A stretch of DNA of 10,884 nucleotides from Thermoplasmata archaeon (GCA_021797385.1 JAJZZW010000056.1:1-10884), one strand, 5' to 3'; numbered from the stretch's first letter, positions 1-7,179 are shown. The notes: generated from the letters alone by a model not told the origin. Program-made: numbers and translations.

Positions 1-1
1 C

Positions 2-604
2 TACGGAATTCTCATAAAACTATCATTATCGGTGAAGAGGGGGAAAATTCTTCCTTTCGGCACTGTTTACTCCCGGAATGCCTATGAATACCTTGTATCA
101 AAAAATCTTATACCATCGGCAGGAAAAAATATGGTACTCGGAAATGCTATGCTTCTTAAAAATCGAAGTTTTCAGTATAAAATTGTAAAGACAGGGATAA
201 AATGCAGTGAAATAATCTCATTCGGTGATTTTTTAGACCTTACTATCAAGAGAGGCAATATGTTCAAATATGTCCTTGTAGGCATTTCAGGAGTAGCTGT
301 CAATGAGATAATACTTCTGATGCTCCATGATATTATTGGCCGGGATTTGAGCATTCTGCCCGCTATTGAAATATCTATTATCTGGAATTTTGTATTCAAT
401 AATAAATTTACATTCGCTGGTAAGGGACATTTCTACGGTAGACTTGCCAAATATAATGCATTTAACCTGATTGGATTCGGGGCAAATCTCGGTGTTTACT
501 ATTCAGCGTTATTTTATAAAACAAACATATATGTAGCTGATTTTCTTGGGATACTTGTTGCATTTATAATAACGTATACAACGGCAACTCTTATTGTGTG
601 GTAA
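2..604 (+). CDS. GtrA-domain membrane protein, 5'-partial (probable C-terminus of a polyprenyl-phosphate glycosyltransferase)
   Basis: The reading frame is open to the left edge, so the true start is probably outside. A GTG at 32 is possible, but it has neither an SD sequence nor a TATA box in view. Counting from GTG 32, residues about 78-190 form a GtrA/DPMS-TM domain with four predicted membrane helices (about 80-98, 107-124, 146-163, 167-188) and the family signature EISIIWNFVFNNKFTF at 113-128. GtrA domains are linked to flipping or handling of polyprenyl-phosphate sugars. In archaeal dolichyl-phosphate mannose synthases they follow a GT2 catalytic domain. Residues 1-75 are soluble and basic and would be the juxtamembrane end of such an enzyme, but I cannot recognise GT2 motifs in what is visible. 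The next gene starts 1 nt after the stop, so the two are almost certainly co-transcribed. The GtrA call is firm; the fusion to a GT2 domain is inference. Confidence 0.8.
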   Translation, partial: YGILIKLSLSVKRGKILPFGTVYSRNAYEYLVSKNLIPSAGKNMVLGNAMLLKNRSFQYKIVKTGIKCSEIISFGDFLDLTIKRGNMFKYVLVGISGVAVNEIILLMLHDIIGRDLSILPAIEISIIWNFVFNNKFTFAGKGHFYGRLAKYNAFNLIGFGANLGVYYSALFYKTNIYVADFLGILVAFIITYTTATLIVW

Positions 605-605
605 C

Positions 606-2453
606 ATGGAAAGAGAGGGGGAAAACCGGCTTCAACGGATAATATTAAATGAAATTGCTACCGTACTTATTCTCTGTGCTTTTGTTTCCTTCGGACTTTT
701 CGGATATCTCAATGTATATGCCATAGTACTGGAGACCATTCTGCTGCTGATTTCAGCATTCGTGCTGGTAATATCGAATTTGAATGGGCATATACGTTAT
801 ACCATGGTATATCAGCAGGCTTTCGTCTACTCTTCAATGCTTCTTGCAGACATGGCCGTGGATATTACAATTTCAAATATGCTGTTTAAAATAATACTCA
901 TGATTATAGCCACTGCATCCTTGCTTTTTGTATCCTATAAATTTTACAGGAATCCTTCTCTTTACGATTTTCTCAGGGACAAGACTGCGGTTGCAAGGCC
1001 TGCTTATATTACAATAGCCATAATATTCATTATAATTGTATCCACAATTTCTGTAGTATTTATATTTGAACCCACCGATGAATTCCTTATAGACCTTTAT
1101 TCGGCTATTAAATTCATGCACGGGTTCAATCCCTATAATCCAGCAGTGACTGCTGGTGTGTTTTCCTATTTTAAAACGTTTAATCTCGATCTGAACGTGA
1201 CCCCCACAATGTCCGGAAAGGATATTACATTGCTGGGATATCCGGCACTGGCTTTTCTAATTTACATACCATACATATATATCGGAAAATTTGCCAATTT
1301 AATAATATCAGTGATATCGTTTATTCCTTTTGCACTTGTATATTTTAAATTCAGGGATAAGAAGATAGCACTTTACGCCATTCTTTCTATATTACTCAAT
1401 ATTATATTCCTTTACGCCTCTGCATTTTCCCTGATCGGGCTGGTATGGATTGTATTTCTAATGGCATCCTATTATTTCAGGGAAAAGCCTATTTATTCTG
1501 GGCTATTCTTCGGGTTGTCATTATCTGCAAAACAGTTTCCTGCGTTTATGTTTCCCTTCATGTTCTATATGATATACAGGGAAAAAGGATTAAAGGACGC
1601 AATAAAATGGACAGTTTCTGCATTTATTCTGTTCATAGCAATAAATGGCTATTTCATTGCAAGATCTCCGGTACTGTATTTCAGGGACATAATGTCGTCC
1701 GAAACCATGAATTTGATAGGAATAGGATTCGGCCCCTCACAGATATCTTTTCTGAACTTTGTTCATCTGCCCACTGATTTTTTTACTGCCCTGTTGATTG
1801 TTTCATTCATATTTTTCATTGCAATGTACGTTATGCACTATGATACACTGAAATTCACATTATTTGTTTTCCCATTATTTTTTATGATATTCAATTATAG
1901 ACTTCTTATAACATACGTGGCATTCTGGCCCATCATATCTGTACTGTCAATAGAGGACATTGACTATAAAAGGAAGCTAAACATTGATAAAAGGGCATTG
2001 AAACGTTATGCAGCATATGCAGTGGCAGTATTAGTAGCTGTCATGGTCATAGGTGCCTATTATAATGCAACTGCACGGGACCCTGTAAAAATAGATTCTG
2101 TGCATATGATATTAGACCATGGAAACGCCAGTGGAATTATGGTAAATGTAACATATACGGGATCTGCGCCTGAGACCATTTATTTCAGAGGGGTAATTAA
2201 CGAGACAAACTATAATGGTCTGCTTTTCAACTATTCCGGAAATCTAATCAAAGCTGGAAAATCAACTATTATACTCTACCCCGTCCGGGGAGAAACCATT
2301 CCGGATAATATAACCCTGGACCTGATTGCATACAATGGCACTGTACAGGGTTCGGCTGCATATAAGGTGATGAACTGGAATGTCACAGCTTACCATGATT
2401 TGCTATATAATCCTCCGCAAAATAGGTTATCACTAAGTCAGAGCCTGCCCTGA
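606..2453 (+). CDS. Polytopic GT-C-like membrane glycosyltransferase candidate with exported sequon-rich C-terminal domain
   Basis: The ATG at 606 lies 1 nt after the preceding stop and gives 615 aa; an in-frame TTG at 594 would overlap the upstream gene and is less likely. The protein has about a dozen hydrophobic helices. After the helix near residues 133-154, an exported loop carries acidic residues (EPTDEF, about 155-160) and GFNPYNP (173-179). This resembles the Asp/Glu plus G-x-NPY loop of GT-C enzymes such as the GT39 and GT87/DUF2029 groups, which take sugars from polyprenyl-phosphate donors on the outer face. A last helix (about 468-487) is followed by a roughly 110-residue hydrophilic, beta-rich tail containing eight N-x-S/T sequons. 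Pairing with the upstream GtrA protein fits a donor-supply and transferase unit for surface glycan or lipid glycosylation. The 3' end overlaps hemB on the other strand by 71 bp. The membrane topology is clear; the enzymatic role is inferred. Confidence 0.87.
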   Translation: MEREGENRLQRIILNEIATVLILCAFVSFGLFGYLNVYAIVLETILLLISAFVLVISNLNGHIRYTMVYQQAFVYSSMLLADMAVDITISNMLFKIILMIIATASLLFVSYKFYRNPSLYDFLRDKTAVARPAYITIAIIFIIIVSTISVVFIFEPTDEFLIDLYSAIKFMHGFNPYNPAVTAGVFSYFKTFNLDLNVTPTMSGKDITLLGYPALAFLIYIPYIYIGKFANLIISVISFIPFALVYFKFRDKKIALYAILSILLNIIFLYASAFSLIGLVWIVFLMASYYFREKPIYSGLFFGLSLSAKQFPAFMFPFMFYMIYREKGLKDAIKWTVSAFILFIAINGYFIARSPVLYFRDIMSSETMNLIGIGFGPSQISFLNFVHLPTDFFTALLIVSFIFFIAMYVMHYDTLKFTLFVFPLFFMIFNYRLLITYVAFWPIISVLSIEDIDYKRKLNIDKRALKRYAAYAVAVLVAVMVIGAYYNATARDPVKIDSVHMILDHGNASGIMVNVTYTGSAPETIYFRGVINETNYNGLLFNYSGNLIKAGKSTIILYPVRGETIPDNITLDLIAYNGTVQGSAAYKVMNWNVTAYHDLLYNPPQNRLSLSQSLP

Positions 2454-3351
2454 ACAAGGATGTCAGTGCCTCAACTGCGGTCTCCGGTGAAAGAAGGTGG
2501 GAGGCTATGGCATTCTTGATCATGCTGTATTCCCCACTTACCATGTATGTTGCAAGTGGCATATTATAGTACTCCTTTGCCCTGTAAATCATGTCAAGGT
2601 AGAATAATGCCGGTTTTACCATTATAATATCAGCACCCTCCTGTATATCAAGATCTATTTCCCTCATGGCCTCATCGCCATTGTGGTAGTCCATCTGGTA
2701 GCTCTTCCTGTCTCCGAATTGCGGGGTTGAATCAGCAGCATCCCTGAATGGGCCGTAGAGATTGGATGCAAATTTAGAGCTGTATGCCATGATAAGAGTA
2801 TTTATATAACCCTCCTTATCCAGGGCATCCCTTATGGCGCCAACCTGGCCGTCCATCATTCCCGACGGTGCAACCATATCAACACCGGCCTCTGCGTAGC
2901 TTACTGCTTCCATACCGTAAATTTCGAGGGTTTTATCATTATTTACATAGCCATTTTCTATTACACCGCAGTGGCCTGTATCGGTATATTCGCAGAGGCA
3001 CAGGTCTGCAATGGTATTCAATGATGTATTTTTCTTTGCAGATGCAATGGCTTTCTGTACTATGCCGTTTTTATCGTATGATGATGTGCCACATGAATCC
3101 TTTTTTGCCGGTATTCCAAAAATGATTATGTTTTTGACACCGATTTCTTCCAGATGCATTATATATTTTTCATATTCAGAAAGCGAATAGCGGTAAATGC
3201 CGGGCATGGATTTGATTGCAGTTTTGCTTTTTTCCGTTTCATCAACAAAGACGGGCATTATCAGTTTATCAGGATTTATACTGGTCTCCCGGAACATATT
3301 TCTGATATTGCCGTTTAATCTGTATCTTCTTAATCTTTCAACAGGGAACAT
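2383..3351 (-). CDS. hemB: Porphobilinogen synthase (delta-aminolevulinic acid dehydratase)
   Basis: Condenses two 5-aminolevulinate molecules to porphobilinogen in the cytoplasm, the first common step towards siroheme, heme and cobalamin. At 322 aa it is full length for the family. Visible hallmarks are the N-terminal MPVFVDETE segment (32-40), the metal-binding cysteine cluster DLCLCEYTDTGHCG with C118, C120 and C128 (zinc type), the first Schiff-base lysine K193 in YSSKFASNLYGPFRDA, the second lysine K246 in MVKPA, and the VSGEYSMIKNA motif (271-281). The start gives the standard family N-terminus, and a TATA-like box lies 22-35 bp upstream, in the 39-bp gap after queC, so a leaderless mRNA is likely. 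The last five residues or so extend past the usual C-terminus. They lie within the 71-bp antisense overlap with the end of the GT-C gene. Confidence 0.97.
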   Translation of the reverse strand: MFPVERLRRYRLNGNIRNMFRETSINPDKLIMPVFVDETEKSKTAIKSMPGIYRYSLSEYEKYIMHLEEIGVKNIIIFGIPAKKDSCGTSSYDKNGIVQKAIASAKKNTSLNTIADLCLCEYTDTGHCGVIENGYVNNDKTLEIYGMEAVSYAEAGVDMVAPSGMMDGQVGAIRDALDKEGYINTLIMAYSSKFASNLYGPFRDAADSTPQFGDRKSYQMDYHNGDEAMREIDLDIQEGADIIMVKPALFYLDMIYRAKEYYNMPLATYMVSGEYSMIKNAIASHLLSPETAVEALTSLFRAGSDLVITYFAEDYIANHGKL

Positions 3352-3372
3352 AACCCAATTATTATTTCAGGC

Positions 3373-3386
3373 TAATTAAATATTTT
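3373..3386 (-). promoter_or_regulatory. TATA-like box for hemB
   Basis: Read on the minus strand, AAAATATTTAATTA lies 22-35 bp before the hemB ATG (3351). This is the distance expected if transcription starts at or next to the start codon. No SD sequence is present in the 39-bp intergenic gap. Confidence 0.55.
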
Positions 3387-3390
3387 CAAT

Positions 3391-4110
3391 TCAAAGTTTT
3401 CCACGGGATTTCATATACTGGAGATAAAAACCCGGATATTCTTCATATTCTATGTCATCAAAATCACCGGCCTCCATGAATCCTTTAAGCCTCAGAATGC
3501 ATGAATCACATCTACCACAGGCTTTTTCCCTGCCATTGTAGCAGGACCACGTAAGCTTATATGGGACTCCCAGTTTTCTCCCCAGTTTTACTATATCTCC
3601 CTTTGTCAGGTACTGTAATGGAACGTTTATCCTGAATCCATTTTCAATGCCGTATTCCGTGCCAAGGTTCAATGTTTTCTCCATGGCATTGTAAAAATCA
3701 GGCCTGCAATCGGGATATCCGGAATAATCTATGGCATTTGCGCCTATGAAGATAGTTCCGGCTTTCATTACCTCTCCATAGGCTGCTGCAAGTGCAATGA
3801 ATATAGTATTCCTTGCAGGTACGTAGGTAACTGGAACGCTTCCATCTATTGCATCAATGCCGCGCTCAGGGACGTCAATATCGTCTGTGAGCGCCGAACC
3901 GCCGATCTGCCTGAGGTTTATATTTATCTTTTTGAGATCAAGTCCGTAATAACTGCATATTTTCTCAGAACTCTGGATTTCTCTGGAATGCCTCTGCCCA
4001 TAATCAAAACTCAGTGGAAAAACTCTATATCCATGATCCAGAGCATACGCTAGAACAGTGGGAGAATCAAGACCCCCTGAGAGCAAAACAACAGCCCTTT
4101 TATCCTCCAT
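3391..4110 (-). CDS. queC: 7-cyano-7-deazaguanine (preQ0) synthase QueC
   Basis: ATP-dependent conversion of 7-carboxy-7-deazaguanine plus ammonia to preQ0. In archaea preQ0 is inserted at tRNA position 15 and matured to archaeosine. The 239-aa protein matches the family length. It shows the PP-loop SGGLDS (11-16) of the adenine-nucleotide alpha-hydrolase fold, the FDYGQRH stretch (35-41), YVPARNT (96-102), the DYSGYPDCRPDFY segment (128-140), and a C-terminal zinc site with C190, C198, C201 and C204. It is the stand-alone form, without the glutamine-amidotransferase domain of Gat-QueC fusions. The other pathway genes (queD, queE, tgtA) are not in the window. A TATA-like box 21-34 bp upstream overlaps the end of the preceding dehydrogenase gene, so independent leaderless transcription is likely. 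Confidence 0.97.
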   Translation of the reverse strand: MEDKRAVVLLSGGLDSPTVLAYALDHGYRVFPLSFDYGQRHSREIQSSEKICSYYGLDLKKININLRQIGGSALTDDIDVPERGIDAIDGSVPVTYVPARNTIFIALAAAYGEVMKAGTIFIGANAIDYSGYPDCRPDFYNAMEKTLNLGTEYGIENGFRINVPLQYLTKGDIVKLGRKLGVPYKLTWSCYNGREKACGRCDSCILRLKGFMEAGDFDDIEYEEYPGFYLQYMKSRGKL

Positions 4111-4130
4111 GGTACCCTATGTTCATGGAC

Positions 4131-4144
4131 TATTATAATTTATA
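4131..4144 (-). promoter_or_regulatory. TATA-like box for queC, inside the 3' end of the upstream gene
   Basis: On the minus strand TATAAATTATAATA lies 21-34 bp before the queC ATG (4110). It spans the last codons and the stop of the 2-hydroxyacid dehydrogenase gene, so the same bases act as both coding end and promoter candidate. Confidence 0.55.
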
Positions 4145-5068
4145 CAGTGGTCTCTTTCCGTTCAGCACATTAAAGAGATTTATTGCAGCTGTTTCTGCCA
4201 TTTTATCCCTGGTTTCATATGTTGCACTGCCCAGATGTGGTGTCATGACAACATTTTCCATTGATGCAAGAGGATTTTTGCTGTCAACCGGCTCATTTTC
4301 GAATACATCCAGTGCAGCACCCCTGATAATATGGTTTTCCAGGGCCCTTACAAGGCCATTCTCATCGACAACCTTACCCCTCGTGCCATTTATCAGAAAT
4401 GCTGATTTCTTCATCTTTGAGATTCTTTCATAGTTCATGAAATGGAAAGTTTCACTATTCAGATCAAGGGCAATCACAACAAAATCAGATTCAGAGAGGA
4501 GATAATCCAGATCGACATATTCTGCATTTACATTATGTATGGTTCTGCTGTAATAGAGACCTTTCATATCAAATCCTTTAGATCGTTCGAGCACAGCCTT
4601 TCCTATACGCCCCATACCTATGAATCCAATAGTTTTACCATGCACTTCTGATCCCAGCATGAATCCCGGTTTCCATCCGGATTGCCACCCATTATCACGT
4701 ATTAAGCGATCTCCTGAAACAATATTCCTTGCCACTGCCAGCATTATACCGAATATCAGGTCGGCAGTAGCTTCAGTGAGTACCTCCGGCGTGTATGTCA
4801 CGGTAATACCCCTGGATTTTGCATATTCAACATCGATATGATCGTAGCCAACACTGTACGTGCTTATTACCTTTAATCTGGTTGCATGATCAATTATTTC
4901 CCTGTCTATCTTCTCGTTGAGTGTTACAAGGATTCCATCAGCATCCCCTATGTTGGAAATGATCCATTCCCGGATGTCACCGTCTCCGGGAAAAAATTGT
5001 ATATTGAAATTTTCATGGCCATCCAGATAATTTCCCGGGACATGCCGGGTAACAAGAATTTTCATCAT
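4133..5068 (-). CDS. D-isomer-specific 2-hydroxyacid dehydrogenase (glyoxylate/hydroxypyruvate reductase type)
   Basis: NAD(P)-dependent oxidoreductase interconverting a D-2-hydroxyacid and a 2-oxoacid. At 311 aa it is of normal family length. It shows the STYSVGYDHIDV segment (69-80) of the substrate domain, the dinucleotide-binding GxGxxG (GMGRIG, 151-156), and the catalytic triad: Arg230 in INGTRGKVVDE, Glu259 in DVFENEP and His278 in TPHLGSATYETR. The triad Arg lies in NGTRG, where NTARG or NTSRG is usual, a conservative variant. Two adjacent ATGs (5068 and 5065) are possible starts. A TATA-like box 23-32 bp upstream favours a leaderless message from about 5068. Phosphoglycerate dehydrogenase is unlikely because no ACT domain follows. 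The substrate cannot be decided from sequence; glyoxylate or hydroxypyruvate reduction is the default guess. Confidence 0.94.
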   Translation of the reverse strand: MMKILVTRHVPGNYLDGHENFNIQFFPGDGDIREWIISNIGDADGILVTLNEKIDREIIDHATRLKVISTYSVGYDHIDVEYAKSRGITVTYTPEVLTEATADLIFGIMLAVARNIVSGDRLIRDNGWQSGWKPGFMLGSEVHGKTIGFIGMGRIGKAVLERSKGFDMKGLYYSRTIHNVNAEYVDLDYLLSESDFVVIALDLNSETFHFMNYERISKMKKSAFLINGTRGKVVDENGLVRALENHIIRGAALDVFENEPVDSKNPLASMENVVMTPHLGSATYETRDKMAETAAINLFNVLNGKRPLYKL

Positions 5069-5070
5069 GG

Positions 5071-5083
5071 ATAAATATTATAA
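5071..5083 (+). promoter_or_regulatory. TATA-like box for the DedA-family gene
   Basis: ATAAATATTATAA lies 24-36 bp before the ATG at 5107, compatible with a leaderless transcript. It lies almost next to the start codon of the divergent dehydrogenase gene. Confidence 0.45.
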
Positions 5084-5090
5084 TTTCCCT

Positions 5091-5100
5091 AAATAATTTT
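5091..5100 (-). promoter_or_regulatory. TATA-like box for the 2-hydroxyacid dehydrogenase
   Basis: AAAATTATTT on the minus strand lies 23-32 bp before the ATG at 5068. It sits within the 38-bp divergent gap, on the far side of the TATA box of the opposing gene. Confidence 0.4.
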
Positions 5101-5106
5101 GCCCAT

Positions 5107-5838
5107 ATGCCCGGGTTAATTTCTGGCATAACCATAAACATTAATTATATAGAATGTATTGGGTTTATTGAATTGAGCTTAATCACTTCTATTACTGTTG
5201 GTCTGATAAAATTCGTTGATGTACTTATCATCAAACTTGGTCTTACAGGTGTATTTTTCCTGATGCTTCTTGAAGGGATGCTTCTGCCGATTCCATCGGA
5301 AGTTGTTATGACTTTTTCAGGATATCTCGCATTTTATGGCCTTCTGGATTCCTTTGGTCCATATACATCCATAGTATTGCTGCTTCTGGCAGGATCTGTC
5401 GGAGACCTTGTAGGTGCATGGATTGCCTATGCTATAGGCAAATATGGTGGTGATCCATTTATAATCCATTACGGTAAGTATTTCTTTCTTAAAAGTGATA
5501 CCATAGAAAGAACAAAGGCCTGGTTTTATAAATACGGAGACATTTCGGTATTTACAACGAGATTTCTTCCGGTATTCAGAACATTTATCTCAATACCTGC
5601 CGGAATAGCAACAATGGATTTTAAAAAGTTTTCAATTTATACACTTACAGGTGATTTGATTTACAATGCAGTATTGATTTATCTGGGAATACTTTTCGGG
5701 TCTCACTGGGAGCTTCTTCTGAAATACTTTGATGAATTTTCCTATGTGGGGATTGCAGCCTTTATAATTGTCGTGATATATCTTATTTTGAGAGTTTTCA
5801 ACTCAAGAAAAAAACAGGATATATCATTAAACAAATAA
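5107..5838 (+). CDS. DedA/SNARE-associated (VTT-domain) family membrane protein
   Basis: Polytopic membrane protein of the DedA superfamily. Some bacterial members move undecaprenyl phosphate or phospholipids across the membrane and affect envelope homeostasis; an archaeal counterpart acting on polyprenyl phosphate would be an inference. Visible motifs are the re-entrant segment FFLMLLEGMLLPIPSEVV with E56 and P61 (50-67), the GSVGD turn (96-100), and the second half VFTTRFLPVFRTFISIPAGIATM with R152, R158 and G166. A final helix is at about 213-231, with a basic tail. From ATG 5107 the length is 243 aa. The first 22 residues are dispensable for the fold. An in-frame TTG at 5173 would give 221 aa, closer to the common family length, and has its own TATA-like box 22-32 bp upstream. 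The gene diverges from the dehydrogenase and is followed 30 bp later by the MFS gene. Confidence 0.93.
   Translation: MPGLISGITININYIECIGFIELSLITSITVGLIKFVDVLIIKLGLTGVFFLMLLEGMLLPIPSEVVMTFSGYLAFYGLLDSFGPYTSIVLLLLAGSVGDLVGAWIAYAIGKYGGDPFIIHYGKYFFLKSDTIERTKAWFYKYGDISVFTTRFLPVFRTFISIPAGIATMDFKKFSIYTLTGDLIYNAVLIYLGILFGSHWELLLKYFDEFSYVGIAAFIIVVIYLILRVFNSRKKQDISLNK
5141..5151 (+). promoter_or_regulatory. Alternative TATA-like box inside the DedA 5' region
   Basis: TTAATTATATA ends 22 bp before an in-frame TTG at 5173 (box 22-32 bp upstream). If this is the real promoter, the DedA protein starts at 5173 and is 221 aa long. Confidence 0.3.
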
Positions 5839-5847
5839 ATAATATAC
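5835..5847 (+). promoter_or_regulatory. TATA-like box for the first MFS gene
   Basis: ATAAATAATATAC lies 22-34 bp before ATG 5869 and overlaps the TAA stop of the DedA gene (5836-5838). A direct repeat AATATACT occurs at 5841-5848 and 5856-5863, across the TATA and start regions. Confidence 0.5.
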
Positions 5848-5868
5848 TAATAAAGAATATACTGTGAT

Positions 5869-7098
5869 ATGTTTTCCGATTCTCCAGAAGAAGTGAACAA
5901 ATCGTTTAAATATCTAATTATTTCAAGGGCTACCAGAAGCTCGGCTTTAATATTCGTTACTCTTGCATTGCCACTTTATCTTCATTTTCTTCATTTTTCT
6001 GTAATATTTATCGGACTTCTTTATATACCTATTACATTATTCAATGTATTTTTGACATTGATTCTGGGAAGACTGGGTGATAAAATCGGATATTCCAGAA
6101 TACTGTTTATAGGAGAAATATTCCCAGTTGCCGGTATGCTTTTAATCACCGTATCGACAAACATTTATTTTATTGCCACAGGTGCAATAATAGCCGGAAT
6201 AACAGGAGGAGCAGGTGGCATGCGCGGGGCATTCTCACCTGGAATGACCGCTTTTGTCGCAAATAATTACGGAGCGGAAAACAATAGGGTGGGGAGACTG
6301 TCTCTTTTACTGGCCACTGCATCTGCTTTTTCCATATTCGGTGGTTTATTTTTGAGTTCCTATGTATATATAGAAAATATTATTGGAGTAATTATGTTCT
6401 ACCGCACATTTTTCTTTGTTTCATTTATACTTGTATTTGCATCGCTCATATCCCTATCCCGCCTCAAAGAATATAGAAGGCCGAAAAAAACTACCAGAGT
6501 TATGAAAAAACAGAGCTTCGGGTTTCTTTTGAGAGTTATTTTACCGAATAGTATTAACGCTGCTGCTATAGGCATTTCAATGCCATTGCTTCCCCTGCTA
6601 TTTGAACTTAAATACCATGTAGACCCCAGTGTGATAGGATATACATATACGGTGGGTTATGCGGTTACTGCAATAGGGTCTTATGTATCCGGAAAATACA
6701 TCAATGGAATGTTTGATTCCCTGAAAATAGCGTCAATAGCCCATGTATTGCAGGGAGCACTCTTTATTATAATTGCATTTACACCATTCTTCTTCCTTGC
6801 CAGCGTAATTTATGTGGGAAGAATGGGAATAGCCGGTATCGGGTCTCCAATGAGGGGGGCCATTAATGTTCGGGGGATTGACAAAGAGGATTACGGCACG
6901 TCTACTGCTATACAGGGCGTTTCAGGTAGGGCATCACAGCTCACAAGTGGTGCATCCGGTTACCTTATGGATTTAAATTTGGCTTTTCCCCTTCTGATCG
7001 GTGGTTCACTGCAGGCTATCGGAGGGGTGCTTTACTATACAATGATAAAATCATGGCGCCCCGGAAAATATGATACAAAGGATAAAGCAAAGGCATAA
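5869..7098 (+). CDS. Major facilitator superfamily transporter
   Basis: A 409-aa protein with about 12 hydrophobic segments in two halves, joined by a basic cytoplasmic loop (RLKEYRRPKKTTRVMKK, starting near residue 198). The MFS motif A between helices 2 and 3 is well kept: GRLGDKIGYSR at 67-77. The degenerate counterpart in the second half is SGKYINGMFDSLK, near residue 275. Glycine-rich stretches (GAIIAGITGGAGGMRGAF, near residues 104-121) and the basic, lysine-rich C-terminus fit a plasma-membrane secondary transporter of the drug/sugar type, driven by the proton gradient that is large in acidophiles. The substrate cannot be inferred. The start is the first ATG in the frame and is supported by the TATA box 22-34 bp upstream; there is no SD. 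The gene follows the DedA gene by 30 bp but appears to have its own promoter. Confidence 0.95.
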   Translation: MFSDSPEEVNKSFKYLIISRATRSSALIFVTLALPLYLHFLHFSVIFIGLLYIPITLFNVFLTLILGRLGDKIGYSRILFIGEIFPVAGMLLITVSTNIYFIATGAIIAGITGGAGGMRGAFSPGMTAFVANNYGAENNRVGRLSLLLATASAFSIFGGLFLSSYVYIENIIGVIMFYRTFFFVSFILVFASLISLSRLKEYRRPKKTTRVMKKQSFGFLLRVILPNSINAAAIGISMPLLPLLFELKYHVDPSVIGYTYTVGYAVTAIGSYVSGKYINGMFDSLKIASIAHVLQGALFIIIAFTPFFFLASVIYVGRMGIAGIGSPMRGAINVRGIDKEDYGTSTAIQGVSGRASQLTSGASGYLMDLNLAFPLLIGGSLQAIGGVLYYTMIKSWRPGKYDTKDKAKA

Positions 7099-7128
7099 CA
7101 GGAAATGATTAGGATTGTAGAAACCCAT
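7051..7128 (-). CDS. Candidate 25-aa micro-ORF with strong Shine-Dalgarno, antisense to the MFS 3' end
   Basis: On the minus strand the sequence AAAGGAGGT (7136-7144) is followed 7 nt later by ATG at 7128 and a 25-codon frame ending in TGA at 7051. It starts MGFYNPNHF and continues with a hydrophobic Cys/Leu/Ile-rich run, so it could be a single membrane helix. A TATA-like stretch (minus-strand AAAAAGTCA, 7172-7179) would place a transcript start upstream of the SD. Caution: the hydrophobicity could simply mirror the hydrophilic MFS C-terminus on the opposite strand, and the frame is short. The SD is the only strong one I found in the window. Coding status is uncertain. Confidence 0.25.
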   Translation of the reverse strand: MGFYNPNHFLLCLCFILCIIFSGAP

Positions 7129-7174
7129 ATTAGCTACCTCCTTTAAAAATATTTTAGTTACTGTGCAGATTGAC

Positions 7175-7179
7175 TTTTT
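7175..7179 (+). terminator. Oligo-T terminator candidate for the MFS gene
   Basis: A run of five T residues on the plus strand, about 77 bp after the MFS stop codon. Archaeal RNA polymerase commonly terminates at short T-runs without a hairpin. Confidence 0.3.

Noticed and set aside
873..1121. 82-codon minus-strand frame rich in Tyr and Asn
   Set aside because: The composition is that expected from the complement of ATA/ATT-rich membrane-protein codons; it is a shadow of the GT-C gene.
4014..4433. 139-codon open frame on the plus strand across the queC/dehydrogenase junction
   Set aside because: Lies entirely antisense to two well-supported enzymes, and its product shows no family features.
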